A stretch of DNA of 64,000 nt from Acephala macrosclerotiorum (Eukaryota; Ascomycota; Leotiomycetes; Helotiales; Mollisiaceae). This document shows, piece after piece, positions 11,383 through 23,958 of the stretch. Position numbers and translations under genes: made by a program. The stretch spans positions 1 through 64,000 of the forward strand of contig MU119263.1 in the NCBI GenBank assembly GCA_014904845.1, written 5' to 3'. Under the pieces are notes generated by a model. That model searched no databases, was not told the origin of the DNA, and saw only the letters and a list, made by a program, of their open reading frames with translations. Each line of letters begins with the position of its first letter. Position 1 is the first letter of the stretch.

Positions 11383-12373
11383 ATGCAGAGTCCATGCCAC
11401 TACTGCGATACTGTTCATTTGGCTTTCAAAGATCTCAAGGAATGTCGTCGCCGGTATCATCATTCAATTCCTCCATCATCAAAAGCTTCAGCACAGAGTA
11501 TCGTCGACGGAGACACTACTACTTTCGAGCCTACGCACCAGGATGCAGCTAGCCTGGCAGAGGACCAGGGCCCCGATTCAGCTTTACGCTGGGTCGAAAA
11601 TCAGCCTTCAAGACTCTCACGTCGTACTCAGAAGAGGGAGAAATGGGCTTCAATCAAAGATGAAGTTCACCAGCGCTATGTGATACAAGGCATGACGTTG
11701 GAGAAGACTATGGCGGCAGTCGAGTACAAGCACTCCTTTAAAGCGAGCCCGAGGAAGTGGAAAATGCAAATCAAGGAATGGCAATTTGACAAGAACATCC
11801 GCAAGAACCAGATGGCAATCCTCGTCGCAAAGGCAGAAAAGCGAGCTAGAGATGTCGACAAAGAGACTACATTCTACTGCAATGGGAAGGAGATTAAACC
11901 CAACAAAATCAACAATTTCAAGAAGAGGACACAATTTGATGCAATTGATGCGGCATCTCCAAATGCAGGTATGGAAACAATCTGTCGAACGAGCTGTGGG
12001 AAAGCTGACCTCGTAAGCAACACCTATTAACATCACCTATGAGACACCAAAGAACGATGATATCCAGGCAAGCAACAATGCCCACAAAGGCCAGAAAGCC
12101 CAGGAAGACGACAATGATCCAAAAGAAATTAAAGAGCGAGATGGCGCTATCGTCATTTCCCATGAGAGTGGATATAAATATTTCGCTCCATTCACACCAC
12201 TTGCTGAAAGTTGGAAAACTGATTTGCAAATATTCCTCGAGACACGGGGCCTTGACACCACCTGTAACTGGTACCCACACGATCCCAAAGAGACGAAAGT
12301 CTCCAGGTACTGGGATACAAGACCTGCAGAGAAGCCAAGCATGTGGCTAACACAGTGGGGAATGACGTTATGA
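11383..12373 (+). CDS. Clr5-domain protein, tandem copy 1 (short)
   Basis: Clr5-domain protein, a family of fungal putative DNA-binding proteins. Exon 1 is 11383-11968 and exon 2 is 12018-12373. Together they are 942 nt (313 aa), separated by a 49-nt intron at the same place as an intron of copy 2. The Clr5 core is KREKWASIKDEVHQRYVIQG to KWKMQIKEWQFDKNI, followed by AILVAKAEKRARD. A short CHYC segment near the N-terminus matches CYIC in copy 2. Copy 2's intron inside the Clr5 domain is absent here. After ITYETP the tail diverges and ends about 350 residues sooner than copy 2. An ATG at 11261 matches copy 2's start, but its frame breaks before the Clr5 frame, so the true start is uncertain. 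The gene may be degenerating. Confidence 0.7.
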
Positions 12374-12479
12374 AACCATTGCATTCTCAACCTGGTACGA
12401 ATGGAAGCTACTTCTCTTCCAAAACTCCAAAAACAACTTCTGCTAGCGGGCGTTCTTGTGTCACGTGGACGGTACCATC

Positions 12480-12924
12480 CATGCCTTGCTCTCGAATTTG
12501 CACTTTCGTCCATTCGTTCCAGGGGGCTGAACCGAGAGCTTGCATGCGGACTTGCGGACATGCGTTGTGGCTTGCTATTGCCTGCAGTTCAAACTTGCAC
12601 CTTCGTTTCTCGCTGCGCTGAGTGGTCCGCTTCGGAAGCCTCACGGAGCCTCGTCCTTCCTTCACTTACCCTAACGAACATAAAAATCAAGAAGTCCGTC
12701 GCCACATTCTTCAAAACCAATATCCCGCCGATCCCTCTTATTGCCAACATATTCGTCTGTGGCTTCGGTCGATAGAATGGATTGGGAGGATGAAATGAGT
12801 TGGTCTAGCCTTGCTCCCGCTGCCTTGGATCCGCTTCAGTATGCCGTTTTTTTAAAAGCTCAACAAGATGCATATATATCGTATCCTGTTATTTTTCTTC
12901 TCTTGTAGTAGGTGATTCGCTAAC
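12480..12924. repeat. Upstream segment duplicated ahead of both Clr5 genes (copy 2)
   Basis: Counterpart of the block at about 10800-11000, located between the two Clr5 genes. Matching stretches appear in the same order, with substitutions. It probably holds the promoter of copy 2. Confidence 0.5.
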
Positions 12925-15101
12925 ATGCCAAGGGCAACAATCACTAGCAATCTCGAGACCGGGTCCCGGCAGAAACCGACCCCAACCCTGCCAGCTACAA
13001 TAGCACCTCGCATCTGCTACATCTGTCGCCGTATCCACAGAACTTTCGAACATTGTCGTCCCTTAGATGAGATATTTTCTCCGCCAGCAAAGTCTCAGGC
13101 CCAGACGACCATTCAGACAGACGATAGAATAGTCTTACCTGCTCTCCAGGATACTAGTGCGTCTGCAGTCATGTCAAAGTACGGTACAGCCACTGGCAAA
13201 AGCACGACTTCATATCGAGCTTCAAGAGGATCTCGTCGTTCACAGAAACGCGAAAAATGGGCTTCAATCAAAGATGCATTTCATCAGCTTTACGTGGTAG
13301 AGGGCAAAACGCTTGAGTATACTATGGCAGAGTTTGAGAGAAAGTATTCGTTCCGAGCAAGGTGAGAGGACGGCATCACTAAATTTTCTCAACAGTATAA
13401 TCAAATGCTAATAGTCCTTAGTGAGCGAAAGTGGAAGATGCAGATCAAAGAATGGAACTTCGAGAAGAATATCAACCAGAAAGACATGGCAATCCTTGTC
13501 GCAAAGGAAGAGAAGCGGGCTAGAGATGAAGAGAAAGAGACGTCATTCTACTGGAGGGGGAAACAGATCAGACCAGAAAAACTTGCAAATTTTAAGAAAC
13601 GAAGGATAGTCGAGGAGATTGTGCCGGCATCGCCCAGTGCAGGTAAGCTATCTTCCTTATTCAATGTAGTGTAGCGAGCTTACCTAAGCAAGAAACACCC
13701 ATGGATATCACCTACGGAACTCCGAGAAATCACGACATTCTAGACGACATTGAAGAGGTCAATGAGATGTTCGGTTCTCATGAATGCGATGATGATCGTT
13801 ATACTTCAAGCATACGACTTCCAGAGCGAGCGTTGAACGATTTCAAGGTGTTCATTGAGACGCCAGGCATGGATAAACTCGTCGATTGGTATTTGTACGA
13901 TTTGGACGATGTCAAAGCAACGCCAGTCAAGACGACATCAATACATTGGGCTGGCAAGGCTATCGACACCAGTTTTCAGCGTGATCTTAGCATCTTGAAG
14001 CGGGGCTCTCTTGTCTTGCCAGGTTCAAAGTTCACAGCATCATGTTTGGAAATTCTGGACCGTGCTCGATCAGATACCAGAAAAAAAACAGGTGAACACG
14101 TGAACGGCATGATTCGTTATCTCGGAGGCATCACTTATGGCCTCAAGCATTGGAATGGCAATCCAGATATCTTTTTACCTCACATTGCTAATTTTCTGGA
14201 TGTGCGACGAACCCTCAACTTTCACCTCTGGATAGCGACATATATGCGCCAAAATCCTTTCCAGGAACTTCTGAAGCTAATAAAGTCCTCTTTTGGACCA
14301 ACAGCTACAGTCACCTTGGATCTCTCAGCCCGCCTGGAAAATTCCGAAAGCATCCTTGACATGGGATGGGCGAGAAAAATGCATATCTTGATGAGAGAAG
14401 TCGAAGAAAACAGGAATGGATATGGTCGATCGAAGCAGAGACTTTACTGGCAGCTCACACTTGCGGAAACCGCCTTGATCAAGAAACCTCTAGATAAAGC
14501 ACAGACAATATTGTCCACAGCTCTATTAGAGTACGTCTCGAACGATATGACCTTTTCCCTCAAAGAGGAATTATCATTTGATTTTATCATCCGTGAGCAC
14601 GGTCTCCAAGGAATGCATAGCTGGATTCCACACATCTGGGCAATGGAGCCTGACTGGCATGGAATCCTGAAGAATCTTCTCAACTCGGTCATCGATGAGA
14701 TCAGAGGGCACATGATACGTCAGCCAGCGTCCGTGGTCGAGGATGTGTTTGACGTTACCGCATCTCTAGCCATCGCTACGGCAGCAACGCTCTGCGGGGA
14801 TACATGTGTCTCCAAGGTTTACCCAATCTTTACCGAGCTTCTGATGAAGATCGACTCGTCCAGTGGATCCAACCGTGAAAGGCTTAAAGCATGTGTATTA
14901 TTGCACCGATGTGTATATCATGCAACTGTAGGCGATGGGGAGGGCTTCGAAGAGGACAGTAGAGAAGCACGACTTCTTATCGGAGCGATGGCCGATAAAG
15001 TGGAGACTGCAGGGTGGTATTTGGCCATGGAAGGGCTTTGGCGTCTTGTCCAAAGAAATGTTAATAGATATCTTGCCGGGAAATCCAACAAGGGTGCATG
15101 A
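12925..15101 (+). CDS. Clr5-domain protein, tandem copy 2 (full length)
   Basis: Exons 12925-13361, 13422-13642 and 13693-15101 sum to 2067 nt (688 aa). The introns are 60 and 50 nt. The Clr5 domain spans the first intron: KREKWASIKDAFHQLYVVEG, then after splicing SERKWKMQIKEWNFEKNI. It is followed by AILVAKEEKRARD and FKKRRIVEEI. A CYIC-x2-IH segment lies near the N-terminus. The remaining 450 residues are helical and TPR-like in feel, with no named domain. This is the usual architecture of Clr5-N-terminal proteins in ascomycetes. The gene is complete and presumably the functional member of the pair. Its role is unknown. Confidence 0.85.
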
Positions 15102-15247
15102 GGAAAAACCTAGGAAGGTTTGGAATGATGTATCAGACGGATGATTATCCTAGCAAGTTGCTCTTCGCATGAAGACTAGAAGTTCCGTTCAGCACATCGA
15201 TGCCCTTACCCTTCATGAATCATAAAATTTCAGATTCTCCTTAGAAA

Positions 15248-16080
15248 TCACTTCTCCTCCAAAACCCCGTCAACAAAAACATCCACCTTCTCATTATAAA
15301 AACACACCAACCCCTGTATCGCCGCACTCTCCGTGGTGGGGTACTCATACCACCACACCACATCCTTCAACTCCTTCCCCTCCACTGTAACATTATAATA
15401 CTGCGCCAATCCTTTATACGGACATTTTGTCGTTGTGCTGCTCGGTGTCAGGTACTGGAAATTGACGGATGTTTTGGGGAGGTAGTAGCGGGGACGAAGT
15501 CCGGTTTCGAAGAGGAACATTGAGGAAGAAGAGGAAGCGATAGTGTGGTTGGCGATTTTGATGGTGATTTGGCGGGAGGAGGAGAGGATGTCGATTCGTG
15601 TGTAGGGGTTCTTGGGGTGGTCGTAGATTTGGGTGTCTTCTTCGAACCAGGCGTCTGTATCTTTGTCAGCTTTGCCATCCAACTTATTTGTTCAGAGGAA
15701 ATGGAGCACGTACCCATAGCCTTAAAATCAAATCTCACTAGCCCCTCTAATGGACCCTTCTCGAACAACATAACTCGATCTGTGCTCCTTCCCTCCACTG
15801 TCACAAATCCTTGAAAGGCAGTCTCATCCTTGTCAAATGCAGCTCCTTTACTCAAAATTCCAGGTACGACAGAGGTGATAGGGACCCAGAAGTGAGGGAA
15901 GTATTTGTGTTCCCAAACATGCTTTGCGGAAATAGCATCAACAATGAATTTTCCGCCGAACAACGCGCGGACTCGACGGGGAGTGGATTCGACCTTGTGC
16001 GGGCCGGGGGTGATGAGGGTTGAGGCTAGTGTTTGGAGGCCTAAATCCGGAACGGGAGATTTTGTAATAGGTTCTGCCAT
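15248..16080 (-). CDS. DUF427 domain protein
   Basis: Two exons, 16080-15714 and 15654-15248, joined across a 59-nt intron. The N-terminal half has RRVRALFGGKFIVD and the C-terminal half has CPYKGLAQYYNVTV, DVVWWYEYP and GLVCFYNEKVDVFVDG. These are typical of DUF427 (NTP_transf_9-like beta-tent) proteins, which often carry two such units. The Cys-Pro-Tyr-Lys-Gly phrase and the C-terminal ValAsp segment are family landmarks. No signal peptide is seen, so it is probably cytosolic. The biochemical role is unknown. Stop is at 15248-15250. Confidence 0.9.
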
Positions 16081-16948
16081 TTTCGATATTAGAGTTCTAT
16101 GGTGAAGCTTTGAGAGCTGAGTGGTTGAGGTTGGTAGAAACCGAGCTTTATCAGATTACGGATATTGAAGATAACGAGAATAAACACTTGGGGTTCGAAT
16201 ATCATGAGCTTTCACGTCTCGATTTTCGAGGTTAGTGATATATATGAAGCTTCGATCTAATGCTATTTATAAGCATGCATATGCCTTTCTCTTGATTGGG
16301 AAGAAAACAACTACGAATAAGCACGACATGAACAGCTTTCAAAGCTACCCCGCACTTGATAATAGCGGGGTCATCATTGGCCACCCTACCATCGAATGAT
16401 GAAAATTAAAGCCTCCTTTTCAGCGTATGATCTCATCTCTATCAGCCTTGCTGACGAGGCTGGAGGCTGTGATATGTAAGTGTGAGTCAGAAGGAGGGAA
16501 AAAGGAGAACATCCATAGATGGGTAAACCAGGCCTAAACAAGAAGGTGGGGGTTAGTGTTCGAAACGCTTCAACTTTCAACAAATGCTCAGACTAAACGA
16601 GTAAATTCCAAATCGTGAAATCAATCAAAAGTAATAGAGAAGGGAAAAAGGACGGATGAAGAAGATGAAGTTTATGCCTCAAAAATGGCGTTTTATGCAC
16701 GGTTCACGTGATCCTCAGAAGCGCGCTTGAAGATCTTCGTTTGCTGGTTCCGTTTGCCGCAGCTCGAGAAATCTTCAACAAACAAACCACAAAAATTTCC
16801 TCCACTTTTCACAACTCCAACGAGGTCATACACGCGCCTCTGTCATCCTGAAGCTGGACGACCGGCCTAGAGAAAATCATTGACAAGACTAATCAGCACA
16901 GACTGACTGAACAGGAACCCAGACGTGTTTCGAACTATCAACGCCACC
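16081..16948. other. Divergent intergenic region
   Basis: Separates the starts of the DUF427 gene and the helicase gene, which are transcribed away from each other, so both promoters should be here. The helicase ATG has a near-ideal context (GCCACCATGG) at 16943-16952. No other gene was found. Confidence 0.5.
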
Positions 16949-19900
16949 ATGGCGGGGTCTGAAGCTCCAGACGAGATAGTGCGTGCTACGGCATCTATCT
17001 TGGCCTGGTATGATTCTACGCGTCCCATGTACATCGACCTTGTTGGTGACTATGCAGGCAAGGAATTGTTCCTGGTAGAAGGCGATTCGTTGTTGCGAGA
17101 ATGCTTTGATGATGGGCGGATAGATTTTAATGGTAAGTCAACCTCCTATCACACCATCACAACGTCATTGTTACCCCACGACGCGATTGTCTCCAATTCA
17201 AGATGGATCTTCCTTCACCGCTGGCTTTGAGATGCTCCATCTCGGAAATGTCAGCTGACAAGTCATGCTTTTAACGGGGGCCATCTGCAATGCGTCTTGG
17301 CGGGAAAATAAAAACATCCGATTTTGACAAAAGAGGATGTGCTAATCATTTCAGATGGCTTTCAACTTCTGCACGCTGTCTATGTGGTGGAAAAATTTCT
17401 CGAGAATCTGATCAAGAGACATTGCCAGTTTCATGTTGCGTTCTTCAATGGTATGTCAATATCGCTCCTTCGAGGTCACTTCACTGACTACTCAATTCAG
17501 AAAATGCCCAACTATGTGTGCCTAATGGAAAATCAGAGGCTCAACGAGCTCGGTACCTCCTCGCCAGGGCCGTCATCAAGCGTCATCTAGGACTCCGCCT
17601 TCCGACCTCCCATCCAAATGTCTTGGTGAAGAACTTCCCGTCTTTGACCAGCCCAGAATTCCAGGAATACCTGCACGAGTCTCCAGTTCTCTTTGTGATG
17701 GTCCATGATGGCTCAGGAAAGGAGTCTAAGTTTACGATTGCTGAAGGAGATAATACGACCACCATGCGGAAGATGAGCGATGACGAGAGACTCTCCAAGA
17801 AGCTCTTCAGAGGTATCATCTGGTACTTCAACACACACAAGCTGAATGCGGCTTTGATCAATCAAATCGAGTTTCGAGATTCCAAAGTCTTCACTATGAT
17901 CGTGGAGAGTTTCCGACCCTCAAACAAAGAAAGGCTGGTGGTGTCGGCCAGTTTCATCGAATCGATCAAGGCTACGCACGAGCAACTAGAGGTGGCTCAC
18001 AGCACTGAAAAATCACCGCTCAATAGTTCGTTGGAGGTCAAGGATGTGAAGGATCTCTCAGACGCCCTGGGAGAAGATGAACTGAGCGAGAATTATTGCC
18101 TCTCGGTATATGTGGTCGCCAAGCTCTTAAACCAAGAAGCATGCGATGTCTTCTTCGCGTCTGCATTCATCTTGCACTCCATTGCTTTGGAGCACATGGC
18201 ACTTTCCCAACGCCGTCTTCCCCTGGTCAGGTTCGATGAGGACTTTGAGGAGCAAATAGAGGACTTCATGGCCGAGATCTCAATTGTTCTACGTTCCGCC
18301 ATCGAGAGCGCCAGATGGCCTTCTCTCATGGAGCACGAAGACGTTGAAATTGGCGCCGTGGACATTGTTGACGGACGACTCCTTCGAGCGGTCATGCAAG
18401 CAATGTGCGAGGGCTCATTGAAGGGTGTCATTCCTCCAGCTGCTCAGCCTGACTGGGAACTCCTTTCTGGTCTGGTCGCAGAACTGACAGAGGATAAGCT
18501 TTCGATTGAAAAGAGCGAAGATGTCATCTCTTCCCAATCGATGGCCACTGCATCGGACCTCGAAGACAAAGCTGAGAAGCTTTTTGTCTTACCATTTTCC
18601 AACCCTGTCCTCGACAAGCACCTGGAGTGTATTCACGTCGAAGCGGAGAAGTCGCTGCCAAAGCGGTTGGGCGCCATGAAGCTCTATCGAGAGACTACTC
18701 ATTGGCACAATCACAGAAAGCCTCTTGATGTCAAGACAGGCCCACCAGTAAAAGTCTCAAAATGGCGGTAAGTCCTCAGTGTATCTATATCTATAGCTAT
18801 ACTACATACGATGTTTGCAACCCGTCCATGTTCACTTTACTGACTATCAATAGCAATCCACTTCGGACAAATCAATTTTATATGAAGGAAATGACTACGT
18901 ATGCGGCATCCTTGACTGGAGCCAAGGGCAAGGCTTTGGAGCCCGAGACTATAACCGTTGGACCAAAGCAATTGATCAAGATTGTTGAAGACAGCCTAGA
19001 GAAAAATTCCGCCAACCCGAAGAAAGAGGAAGCTCCACCGCAGAGCAAGGCTGGTGCTGCGAAGAAGGGCACGAAGAAGGGCGCAGCAGGCCTATCGAAA
19101 AAGGACCAAATGATCGCGGACAACAAAGAACGAAAGGGTGGAGCCGAATCCGACAAGGCATTTACAGCATGGTCAACTGTCATGAAAGATCTCGATGCGG
19201 TCTATGACGAGCAGGATCGCTATCTCAGGACAATTCAATACCTCAACAACCTAGACTCGGCAAAGACGATATATCTCGAGGCTGACATATACACCTACGT
19301 CCTTCAATCACTACTCAATTGGTGGGCGGCGTATTGCAAGGCGAACAAGAAGAGTCAAGGATACCACGTCGTTGCTCTGATCTGGACTACAATCCGCTCA
19401 ATATGCACTTCAAAGGCCCCGGTCTCCAAGGACGCTGTGCAGCACATGACGAAGATCTCCACACTCCTGGGGATTAGCGATGCGATGGCTTCTTACGGCC
19501 CTTCTACCTCTGATCGAAAGCTGTCGTTTAACTTCAGATATCCCCCTCCTACACAAGATCTCAAGATCACGATAAGCCAAACGGAATTTCAGCTCGATTA
19601 CTGCGGGCCCTACATGGATCGAATGCTTGATGCCAAGCCAGATCCTCGGGTCAGCAGCTTCGTACCTGATGGATGGCAACGAGATGTTCTAGATCAGCTT
19701 GATGCAAACAAGAGTGTCTTCGTCGTCGCACCTACCTCAGCCGGAAAGACATTTATCTCCTTCTACGCCATGGAGCAAGTTCTTCGTGCTGGCAACGATG
19801 GCGTTCTGGTCTATGTCGCACCTACAAAGGCACTTGTCAATCAAATTGCTGCTGAAATTCAAGGTATGACCTCCCATCCTTACTCCCCAATTGAGGAGGT

Positions 19901-22900
19901 ATGCTAATTTTACTTAGGACGATTCTCCAAGAAGTTTCCTGTTCCTGGCAAAGGCGTTTGGGCCATCCACACCAGAGATTACCGCGTCAACAACCCAACC
20001 GGTTGCCAGATCCTCGTTACAGTTCCCCACATCCTCCAGATCATGCTCTTGTCGCCCTCCAACGCCAAGTCATGGGCCCCAAAAGTACGCCGTATCATCT
20101 TTGATGAAATCCACTGCATCGGCCAAGCAGAAGACGGTGTGGTCTGGGAGCAACTTCTCCTCCTCTCACCATGCCCAATTATCGCCCTTTCTGCTACAGT
20201 CGGAAATCCAGAACAGTTCAGCGACTGGCTTACGATTACCCAAAGATCTTCAGGCTCAGAGTTGAAGATGATTCAGCACGGTACGCGTTACTCTGACCTC
20301 AGGAAATACATGTACGAACCGCCTCAGACCTTCCGTTTCGCAGGCCTCGGCAAGTCCTATGGTGTTGGTCTCGGTCTCGATGGACTTCCCGGCTTCAGCG
20401 CTTTCCATCCGGTTGCCAGTCTAGGTGACAAGTCTCGAGGTATGCCTGACGATCTTGCTCTTGAGCCCAGAGACTGCTTGTCACTGTGGAAGGCAATGAT
20501 CAAGTCTCAGAATGGCAAGTATAAAGTTCCCGAGTCGTTGAACCCAGCAAAGGCCTTACCGAAGGTCATTCGAAAGGCAGATATTTTCGCGTGGGAGAAG
20601 GCCATCAAGAAGGTTCTCCTGCAATGGATGACGGACAAGAGCTCTCCTTTCGATGCTATTGTTCAGGAACTTTCCCTTTCAAATGCTACCCCAGAAACGG
20701 AGCTGGTACAGCCCCCCTCCCCGACCACTTCTTCAATTACCGATGGGGATAGAGATAGCGTTGATAAGTATCGTCTGGAGTCTACGACCCTGCCAATGCT
20801 TTTTCAATTGCACAAGCGTCGTGCATTACCCGCCATTTTGTTCAATTACGACCGCAGTGGGTGCGAAAAGATCTCTTTCGCTGTCCTGAAGCAACTTGTT
20901 GAGGCAGAAAAGCTTTGGAAGGAAGGCCCTGCATGGAAGAAGTTGATGGAGGGATACGAGAAGTATCAAGCACAGAAGGATAAGAAGTCTCGAAAACCCG
21001 CGAAGCCAGCCAAGAAGTCGAAGGACGATGGAGATGAAGGTGGCTCAAAGCTTGATCGCATGCGCGACGAGTCGTCCGAGGGAGCCTCTGCCTACGATCT
21101 CTTCGACCCCGAGGAACCTCAAGCCGAGTTCAGTTTCGCCAATCCGAAACAACTGCAGAAGGCTGAGTTGCACGAATATATTATTGCGCTGAGACGGAAG
21201 AATATCCGTGAGGGACTCATTGAACTGCTCAGACGTGGTATCGGTGTCCATCACGCCGGTATGAACAGAAAATACAGACAGTGTGTTGAGATGTTGTTCC
21301 GAAAGGGTTTCTTGAGGGTTGTCATTGCTACTGGCACTCTTAGTCTCGGTATCAACATGCCTTGCGCTACTGTTGTATTCAGCGGAGACTCTGTCTTCTT
21401 AACTGCACTGAACTTCCGACAGGCTGCTGGTCGTTCCGGTCGTCGTGGTTTCGACTTACTTGGTAATGTCGTCTTCCAAGGCATCTCGAATGAAAGAGCT
21501 GCCCGCCTCCTCAGCTCTAGATTGCCAGAGCTTACCGGACACTTCCCTATCACGACAACCCTGGTCTTGAGACTCTTCACACTGCTGAACGACTCAAATA
21601 ACTCGAAGTATGCAGTCCAGTCTGTCAATTCTCTGCTCTCACAACCTAGACTTTATATGGGTGGACAGAGCTTTAAGGAGCAGGTATTACACCATCTGAG
21701 ATTCTCTATCGAGTATCTTCGACGAAATGACCTGCTCGGCCCGGGAGGCGAACCTGTAAACTTTACTAGCTGTGTGTCGCATCTGTACTACACTGAGAAT
21801 TCCAGTTTTGCATTCCATGGTAAGTGCTTCACGATCTCGTCTTGACTCCACGTAGCTGACTTGCACTTAGCACTTCTGAGGGGCGGCTACTTCCATAATC
21901 TCTGCGCCGACATCGACACAAAGACCACCATTGTTATGTATCAAATGATGTTAGTGCTCAGTCATTTGTTTGGTCGTCGACTCTGCAGAGAGATCCATGA
22001 TCCCGACCAAGCTGAGAAGATCCGACGCTCCCCATCGATGGTTTACCTTCCACCCATGCCCCAGGAGGCTGCCGATATCCTCAGAGCCCACAACAAGGAC
22101 ACTTTGGACGTCTTCACAACATATGTCAAGACCTTCACTGAGCAGCATATAAAGAAGGAAGAGAGATATCTTCCACTCACCCACACACTCGTTGGGCGAC
22201 CTTCATCTGCTGTGAATGGGAAGGCAGTCAATGGTCATGTAAAGGGGAACGGAAATGCCGATTCAAAGAAGCACGCAGATTCCATCGATTTCCTCCCCAG
22301 CCTACCCAAGCCACGCGCTCGCTCGGCCTTCGTCGCCCTCTCCGGTCTGGGCGATGATTTCTCCACAATCGAAGATCTCTGTTCCTCAACCCCCGAAGGC
22401 GTCTTCTTGGAAGCAGCCGTCGTGCCCCATCTCGAGCTCCATCCAGACGAAACCAGAACCCCACTCAACGCCTACCTCCTCGACTTCTTCATGCACGGCT
22501 CCGTCGTCCCCCTCAACGTCGCAAACGGAATCCGCAAATCCGACGTCTGGTTCCTCCTCAACGATTTCTCCATGGTCCTCGCCACAATCTCCACTTCCCT
22601 CGCCTTACATCTCGGTCTCGACTCCGGTGCTGATCCCGAAATGCTTGATGTCATGGGTTCCGGTGATGCAGCTGAGAATGATGAGGATGAGAAAGCTGCT
22701 GCTACGGCTATTCCAGATATACCAACGACAGGAAATAAGGCTGTGAGTGAGGCTGAGAAGCCGGCGTTTGTTAGAAAGAGTAAGAAAGTTGCTGAGGATT
22801 GGGATGCGGGTGAGGATGCGGCGGTTGCGGAGGAGGATTATTTGAAGAGTCACGCCGGGAAGGTGACGGAGGGGACGGATGATGAGGAGTATGAGAAACT

Positions 22901-22973
22901 GATGATCGTTTATAAGGCGTTTAGGAAGTTGAAGAATGAGTTTGATGAGAAGTTCTTAGCTATCTGGGCTTAG
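16949..22973 (+). CDS. DDX60-like Ski2-family DExH-box RNA helicase
   Basis: Six exons: 16949-17132, 17355-17450, 17501-18767, 18854-19863, 19918-21819 and 21871-22973. They sum to 5562 nt (1853 aa); the first intron is 222 nt, the others 50-86 nt. The N-terminal region has DYAGKELFLVEGDSLL and GFQLLHAVYVVEKFL, characteristic of DDX60 relatives. Helicase motifs are in order: APTSAGKT (about residue 807), FDEIHCIGQ (914), SATVGNP (943), VVIATGTLSLGINMP, and RQAAGRSGRRG (1353). The C-terminal region is the extended Ski2-like part, with an acidic tail. A Lys/Ala-rich insert (KKGTKKGAAGLSKK) precedes the core. In animals DDX60 is an antiviral RNA-sensing cofactor. The fungal role is not established. 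All key motifs look intact. Confidence 0.95.
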
Positions 22974-23535
22974 GTTTTGGTGCTGGAATTGGTGGTGGTT
23001 GGGATGGGTGTCGCCGGGTAGTGGGGCGGTTTGATGGATGGACACAATTTGAACTGGAAAAGATATGGTGGGAGTACTGGTGTTGCATTATGTTTGTGAA
23101 CTGTGCATAGCATAGAATGATAGAGATAGATAAATTGATGACTGTGTATGAAGCCGACTGGCATAGTCATAAACGAAGCTGCTTGCCACGATTGATGAGA
23201 TGATCGGCATCGTTGTCCGTAGGTTATGCCATATTGGGTCTACGATGCGTTTCCAAATGCAGCTTATATGGTATCTCTGGCATTATAATTACAGGTCTAC
23301 CCCTGTAATCCGCATCGCACTCAATACTCCCATCAACACTTCCCCTCTCCAATAAACATGAGCTTCACAACTTGATAAACCCAATTTGGCTAAATGTGCA
23401 AGTAAGTGCTCGTCCCTTTATCCACGCTACGACTTACGCCAGATGTGTGGATTTGAAATACTCCCGTCAAGTGGCGTCTGTGTCCTATTAGCCTCGAATA
23501 ACTATCCCAGTATCTCACACCATGCCAAGTAAGGC
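22974..23535. other. Intergenic region, no supported gene
   Basis: Convergent spacer between the helicase stop and the end of the interrupted secreted-protein gene. No gene or repeat was recognised. Confidence 0.5.
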
Positions 23536-23950
23536 TCACGGTATACACCAATTTGTACTCGTCGTCTCAGCTGTGATCACAATATCCTCGAAAACCACGT
23601 TCCCAAAATCCCAAACTCTAGCCGAACCTTGGACCTCGATACTAAATACTGCTTGTGTCAATGGTCCTCCGTTGGCTATGGTGAAATTTTAGCTTGATTT
23701 TCATATCCAGGGAGGGTATTGAGGGGATGCTCACGATACGTTTGAGGATCTAGGATTGCGGAACCAACGAACGCGGCATCGCCTGCGGGATGTCCTTGCC
23801 AACCTAGAGTGTTGTACCAAGCATTCACTGCTTGGCCGTCGGAGCACAAGTAGAAGATGGATTCTAGGGCGTCTCCGGGGAACACTTGATCTGGTTAACT
23901 CCTTCTCACGCATCCATGATTTCTCCGTTCTCATACAATCAGAATACAAT

Positions 23951-23958
23951 AATAAAAT
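23951..23958. repeat. Left target-site duplication of the hAT-like element
   Basis: AATAAAAT abuts the left end. The sequence after the right end (26601-26608) is GATAGAAT, a match at six of eight positions; both differences are G/A transitions. An 8-bp duplication is the hAT signature. Confidence 0.6.

Noticed and set aside
22235..22746. Long alternative frames inside the helicase
   Set aside because: They overlap the conserved helicase frame and are composed of Ser/Pro/Arg-rich shadow sequence.
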